Source of the DNA: Fictibacillus nanhaiensis
GTDB taxonomy: Bacteria > Bacillota > Bacilli > Bacillales > Fictibacillaceae
DNA: 64,000 nt
Direction: 5' to 3'
NCBI GenBank assembly: GCA_017052515.1
Contig: JAFHKR010000038.1
Span: 248,001-312,000, forward strand
Part shown: positions 60,801 to 64,000 of the stretch, piece by piece
Numbering within the stretch: the first letter of the stretch is position 1
Layout: every line of letters starts with the position of its first letter
Notes under the pieces: model-generated
Databases searched by the model: none
What the model was told of the DNA's origin: nothing
What the model saw: only the letters and a program-made list of their open reading frames with translations
Position numbers and translations under genes: made by a program

Positions 60801-62181
60801 CTTGGACAACGGACGCAAGTATTATTTTGCAGTGGTTGCCATTGATAAAAACAACAACGAATCTCTAAAAACAGAATCAAAAGCTGCGATTCCGCATGTG
60901 GCGTTAAAGAACGGAAACTATAACATTTCAAATGTAACCGCGTTAAAGAATGGTGTGATTGACCTATCTAAGCCACAAACGGTTTCAGCAGATATCAAAA
61001 TCACAGGTGAAACAGAGACCGATGCAGCAGAAGGATTACAGAGTGAGCTGCAAGTAAAAGAGCCAGGCAAGATGAACTGGACATCTCACAAAGGAACGTA
61101 CATCGCTCAGAACGGAGAATTTAACACGTTTAGCGCAGATTTCTTACCTTTTAAAGAGGGAACGTATCAATATCGTTACGCGTTCTCAACCGATCTAGGC
61201 AGAACGTGGGTGACAAGTGAAACGAAGACGGTTACGTTCTCAAAAGGGGATGATACGACTGCTCCTGCAACATCTGTAACATTAGAAGAACCAGCGCAAG
61301 AATCAGGACAAGTGAATCTGAAATGGTCTGTAGCGGGCGGAAACGAGCCTTATCTGTTCACGATCGTTCGTGATGGAGAAGTCATTGACCAAGTTCTTGA
61401 TACCAGTGCCACAACGTACAAAGATTTGAACGTAACGAACGGAAAAGTCTATACGTATGAAGTGCACATCTACGACAAAGCCGGTAACAGTGTGAAGTCG
61501 AACGCCGTTCAAGTTACACCAGATCTTGTGATGGTAAAAGTCACTATGAAAGTGAACGCACCAGCTTATACACCACAAGGCGTCGATATTACAATGCCTG
61601 GCAGCAAGAACGGCTGGAACACAGGTGCGTGGAAGATGACGCGAGGCGGTGCGGTAACGAACGATTATGAATATACGTTTGAAGCGCAAGAAGGCGAAGT
61701 GATTACCTACAAATACGCAAAGAACAGCTCTTGGGATCAAGAGGGACTTGCTGACCATACACCGAGTAATCCGAACGATGATGATGTAAGTTACTACGGA
61801 TATGGTGCAACAGGAACAGACCTGAGCTTTGTTGTTACGAACCAAGGCGGCAATGCGATGGTCGTTCAAGATAAGATATTACGATGGATCGATATGCCGG
61901 TTGTCGTAACCTCTCATACGGATGGTCAGACCGTAACTTCTGACACGATCACACTAAAAGGAAATGCCATCAAAGAAGGTGTGATGACGATCAACGGTCA
62001 GCCGGTTACGATTAACGATGATATGACGTTCTCACACACGGTGAACTTAACTGCAGGAGAGAACAAGCTGAACATTCATATCGAACCATCAGAAGAGAAT
62101 AAATCTACTATTTTTAAAAATGACGGTGGAGCGATTGGTAAGAACACGAAGGATATCGTGATGACGATTAATAAGAATTAG
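57835..62181 (+). CDS. Secreted amylopullulanase-like GH13 enzyme
   Basis: This 1448-residue enzyme should cleave alpha-1,4 and probably alpha-1,6 bonds of starch and pullulan outside the cell. The GTG at 57835 lies 7 nt after AAGGGGG. A signal peptide (to about residue 40) is followed by two X25-type starch-binding modules (about 40-140 and 145-240), a CBM34-like N-domain (about 250-365), and the GH13 barrel from about residue 380. Catalytic motifs are DGVFNHVG, GWRLDVANE (nucleophile D652), LGEIWDD (acid E682) and GSHDTPR (D747). Two fibronectin type III-like domains and a C-terminal starch-binding-like module follow. No LPxTG or SLH anchor is seen. Confidence 0.9.
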   Translation: MRKMKSRNRVSWLLLFTLILQTFASALLIQPSSTKAEERTVTLVGDLQSELGGSSDWNPVDTATKMELQPNGKYKLTGKLPAGTYEYKVAINGSWDENYGVDGKQGGDNYKLKIDTEKEVTFVYDDTTHKLTIPEPLPAEKTPRIVGDIQPDIGAGGEWTPGESTALLQDEDGDNIYTYTAQVPKGKHEFKIVLGNNWDAPNYPTDNMKLNVLKDAEITFFYNHDTKEVYTNYDAGLPDGSVNAGKLHHDTWNEAFRAPFGAIKAGQDVTLRLQSKKGDLTSAKLYLRNYNSGNTTVKDMVNAGWTTVNGEDIELWEATVTPEEKGVYGYKFTARDGDAVKEYGEDTGEGGKGTAADTNAALFQMTVYDPSYKTPDWMKESVVYQIFPDRFYNGNKKNDRAKTTARGTEPIEHRDWNELPDNPRQAETEGYDGDEIWSNDFFGGDISGIQKKLDYIESLGVNTLYLNPVAHAASNHKYDATDYKAIDPMFGSPEEFKVFTKELKKRKMHLILDGVFNHVGDDSIYFDRYGKYKTVGAYEYWASIYDLMSSKGLTETEAKKQTEAKFKKEGQEFSPYGFHNWFNIENEKVNGVYKYQAWWGFDSLPEIKSIPGEAVDYDSELNNKPFADYIMYDNDSAAKSWLDRGASGWRLDVANEVDTEFWREFRKELKEGKKEDPLILGEIWDDASEYFLGDLYDSVMNYRFRGAMIDYLKNGNAEGAENQMNAVFEDYPQEAFYALMNLMGSHDTPRAAFILGNGTDSYERAELDPKYDHELGVKRLKLAAILQMGYAGAPTLYYGDEAGVTGSKDPDDRRTYPWGSEDKDLVKHYQNIGKVRSDYHDLFSYGELYHLYAEKDVLAYARTDKKNAGLVITNRGNEDKTVELDVKKLIVNNVKLTDQLNKKYKTAVKDGKLTVTVPAMSGRMLVSDKHQNLKAPKAVKDVKASESSHSVSLSWKGDAKRYAIYQTTISGAFYEKVAETKGNSIKIDNLDNGRKYYFAVVAIDKNNNESLKTESKAAIPHVALKNGNYNISNVTALKNGVIDLSKPQTVSADIKITGETETDAAEGLQSELQVKEPGKMNWTSHKGTYIAQNGEFNTFSADFLPFKEGTYQYRYAFSTDLGRTWVTSETKTVTFSKGDDTTAPATSVTLEEPAQESGQVNLKWSVAGGNEPYLFTIVRDGEVIDQVLDTSATTYKDLNVTNGKVYTYEVHIYDKAGNSVKSNAVQVTPDLVMVKVTMKVNAPAYTPQGVDITMPGSKNGWNTGAWKMTRGGAVTNDYEYTFEAQEGEVITYKYAKNSSWDQEGLADHTPSNPNDDDVSYYGYGATGTDLSFVVTNQGGNAMVVQDKILRWIDMPVVVTSHTDGQTVTSDTITLKGNAIKEGVMTINGQPVTINDDMTFSHTVNLTAGENKLNIHIEPSEENKSTIFKNDGGAIGKNTKDIVMTINKN
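57893..57906 (+). promoter_or_regulatory. Perfect operator-like palindrome inside the signal peptide codons
   Basis: TGCAAACGTTTGCA is a perfect 14-bp palindrome of LacI/CcpA type, 58 nt into the amylopullulanase gene. It may be a downstream repressor site. Confidence 0.5.
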
Positions 62182-62187
62182 TTTGGT

Positions 62188-62227
62188 AGGGTGTCGCTTC
62201 TCTTGTGGAGCGGCATCTTTTTTGTAA
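62188..62227 (+). terminator. Amylopullulanase gene terminator
   Basis: GTGTCGCT pairs with AGCGGCAT, including G-T pairs, followed by TTTTTT, about 10 nt after the stop codon. Confidence 0.75.
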
Positions 62228-62229
62228 AA

Positions 62230-62262
62230 AAAACGAGTAATTCCATCAGGAATACTCGTTTT
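62230..62262. terminator. Bidirectional terminator
   Basis: AACGAGTA and TTCC pair with GGAA and TACTCGTT, flanked by A and T runs, so it can end transcripts from both sides, chiefly the minus-strand gene at 62272. Confidence 0.85.
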
Positions 62263-62271
62263 TTAAAATAT

Positions 62272-62541
62272 CTAATTCCGGTACTTCTCTATAATATTTT
62301 TTGTCACACTCTCTAAATCTTTATTACTTCTCTTCGCTTCAGCATACCTCTCATAATCCTCACCTGATACCTCTAACAAGAAGGTTTTCGGAAAAATGTA
62401 AGGTTTCCCTTTATCTTGTTCGTCTAGATTGTTCAACACTTCCAGCTCGTCTTCGTTCTCCTTGTTGCGTTCAGGATCGTATACAAACATCTTCCCATAC
62501 TCTTCTTCTACACTTTTGTTCACGTTGATAAAATATTTCAT
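62272..62541 (-). CDS. Small hypothetical protein
   Basis: This 89-residue protein is acidic and soluble, starting MKYFINVNKSVEEEYGKMF and ending in a charged helix (YAEAKRSNKDLESVTKNII). There is no signal peptide or membrane segment. I do not recognise a family. An AGGGGTG site precedes the ATG, and a strong terminator follows, so it is probably a real gene. Confidence 0.6.
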   Translation of the reverse strand: MKYFINVNKSVEEEYGKMFVYDPERNKENEDELEVLNNLDEQDKGKPYIFPKTFLLEVSGEDYERYAEAKRSNKDLESVTKNIIEKYRN

Positions 62542-62743
62542 TCACAAAACACCCCTGTTTTTTTGATTATGTAACTGTTATTCCCTAGACCCGTTGTCAT
62601 CAGACATATAAAGGCACAAAAAGGGAAGATAACCTATAAAAATTGTACAAGCACGACTCGTCATATTTCGAACTTTGTCCCGATAAGATGTAGAGAGGGC
62701 CTGACAAGTGCAGGCTTATCAAGCGGAGAGGGAGTTGGAAGTA

Positions 62744-64000
62744 ATGAAAACTGCGGGTTCTTGGTCTCATTCGTTAAAATTTCTTTTGTTCAGTGCAGTT
62801 GGTATTTTCATGTTCTTCATTCCGATCACAGTGAAAGGAAAGTCGTCGATCCCACTCGATCACCTTGTAACGTGGGTAAGGGATACGATGGGTGAAGCAG
62901 TGCCGCTTTATGCATTGCTCGTCATATTGCTCGGTGCTGTTTATCCGTTCTACACGAAAACGTGGAACAAAGACCGAGTCACAACTACGTTCTCTTTATT
63001 AAAAGTTGTAGGACTCGTTGCAGCTGTCCTGCTTTACTTTGAATGGGGTCCGAGCTGGTTGAGTGATCCGAACATGGGAACGTTCTTATTTGAGAAACTC
63101 GTGATTCCTGTTGGGTTGCTCGTTCCACTCGGAGCTGTCTTCCTAGCCTTTATTGTGGGATATGGTCTGATGGAATTCATAGGGGTGCTTGTGCAAAAAA
63201 TCATGAGACCCATCTGGAAAACACCAGGCAGATCAGCAGTTGATGCCGTTGCTTCCTTTGTCGGCAGTTATTCGATTGGTCTACTCATCACGAACCGCGT
63301 GTTTAAAGAAGGAAAGTATACGGTAAAAGAAGCAGCGATCATTGCAACAGGGTTCTCTACCGTCTCCGCAACATTTATGATCGTTGTGGCGAACACGCTC
63401 GGTCTGATGGAGATGTGGAACACGTATTTCTGGACGACGCTTGTGGTCACATTCTTAGTAACGGCAATTACAGTGAGAATTCGTCCGTTAAGCAGGATGG
63501 ATGATACGTATTCAGGTGGGGAAGGTCAGCCTGAAGAAGTGGTAACTGAGAAATACCTGCAAATGGCTTGGAGAAACGCGATGGATACATCTCAGAATGC
63601 CCCTGCATTTTTTACAAATATCTGGTCGAATTTAAAAGACGGTTTTCTGATGGCGATGAGTATACTGCCTTCGATTATGAGTGTCGGTTTGATCGCTCTT
63701 TTGTTAGCAGAATACACGCCTGTCTTTGACTGGTTGGGCTACGTTTTCTATCCGATCACATGGGCGCTGCAGCTTCCCGATGCTATGCTTGCTGCAAAAG
63801 CGGCTTCCATCGGTGTTGCTGAAATGTTCCTGCCCGCACTCTTAGTAGCTGAAGCGGCACTCGTCACGAAATTTGTAATTGGCGTCGTATCCGTAGCTTC
63901 CATTCTGTTTTTATCCGCAAGTATTCCGTGTGTACTCTCAACAGAAATCCCAATCAGTGTTCCTAAACTACTATTCATCTGGTTCCAGCGCACAGTTTTA
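62744..64000 (+). CDS. YjiH family membrane protein, 5' part (cut by window edge)
   Basis: This open frame of 419 codons runs off the right edge. It encodes a polytopic protein with about ten hydrophobic segments and the YjiH/nucleoside-recognition gate features: FFIPITVKGKSSIPLDHLV near the N-terminus, VDAVASFVGSYSIGLLITNR in the middle and AEMFLPALLVAEAAL near the end. YjiH proteins are putative transporters of unknown substrate. The ATG at 62744 follows GAGGGAG. Confidence 0.83.
   Translation, partial: MKTAGSWSHSLKFLLFSAVGIFMFFIPITVKGKSSIPLDHLVTWVRDTMGEAVPLYALLVILLGAVYPFYTKTWNKDRVTTTFSLLKVVGLVAAVLLYFEWGPSWLSDPNMGTFLFEKLVIPVGLLVPLGAVFLAFIVGYGLMEFIGVLVQKIMRPIWKTPGRSAVDAVASFVGSYSIGLLITNRVFKEGKYTVKEAAIIATGFSTVSATFMIVVANTLGLMEMWNTYFWTTLVVTFLVTAITVRIRPLSRMDDTYSGGEGQPEEVVTEKYLQMAWRNAMDTSQNAPAFFTNIWSNLKDGFLMAMSILPSIMSVGLIALLLAEYTPVFDWLGYVFYPITWALQLPDAMLAAKAASIGVAEMFLPALLVAEAALVTKFVIGVVSVASILFLSASIPCVLSTEIPISVPKLLFIWFQRTVL

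Overview
The window is chromosomal DNA from an endospore-forming, flagellated member of the Bacillaceae. The grounds are the gene order rpiB-ywlG-glyA-upp-atp, then nuo-ywzB-ywmB-murA-spoIID-spoIIQ-spoIIID-mbl-flhO-flhP-fabZ, strong AGGAGG-type ribosome binding sites, and frequent TTG and GTG starts. The layout resembles Fictibacillus or a near relative, but the genus is only a guess. No tRNA, rRNA, phage, transposase or CRISPR array was seen.

Layout. 1-8.6 kb: the end of rpiB, ywlG, gluconokinase, serine hydroxymethyltransferase, a class F-type sortase with its likely cell-wall substrate, and uracil phosphoribosyltransferase. 9.5-17 kb: the complete F1Fo ATP synthase operon (atpZ-I-B-E-F-H-A-G-D-C). 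17.5-23 kb: a small Cys-containing protein gene and the glycerol regulon glpP-glpF-glpK-glpD, with two terminator leaders and a CcpA-type site. 24-35 kb: an 11-gene nuoABCDHIJKLMN operon without nuoEFG, whose NuoC has a long repetitive Ala/Lys/Glu-rich N-terminus. 35.5-51 kb: envelope, sporulation and motility genes (ywzB, ywmB, murA, a thermolysin-type protease, two DUF421 genes, spoIID, spoIIQ, spoIIID, mbl, ltrA-like, flhO, flhP, fabZ). 51-57 kb: accessory genes, including a frameshifted HAD phosphatase and a cysteine-dioxygenase/HpaB pair divergent from an Rrf2 regulator. 57.8-62.2 kb: a large secreted amylopullulanase-like enzyme. The right edge cuts a YjiH-family membrane protein.

The genes fit a heterotroph using glycerol, gluconate, starch and protein, with respiratory proton pumping feeding the ATP synthase, and a sporulation and cell-shape block.

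The most unusual signal is non-coding. Nine intergenic regions hold arrays of short degenerate phrases that repeat every 21 nt. There are five phrase families (A-E below). Eight of the nine lie just beyond a Rho-independent terminator, and none lies in a divergent promoter region. Family C arrays end in a conserved hairpin; two family A arrays share a downstream hairpin. Separate long palindromic elements (R1, R2, R3) sit inside the nuo and atp operons and upstream of the amylopullulanase gene. I do not recognise a described function for the 21-nt arrays, and they are my main candidate for something new.
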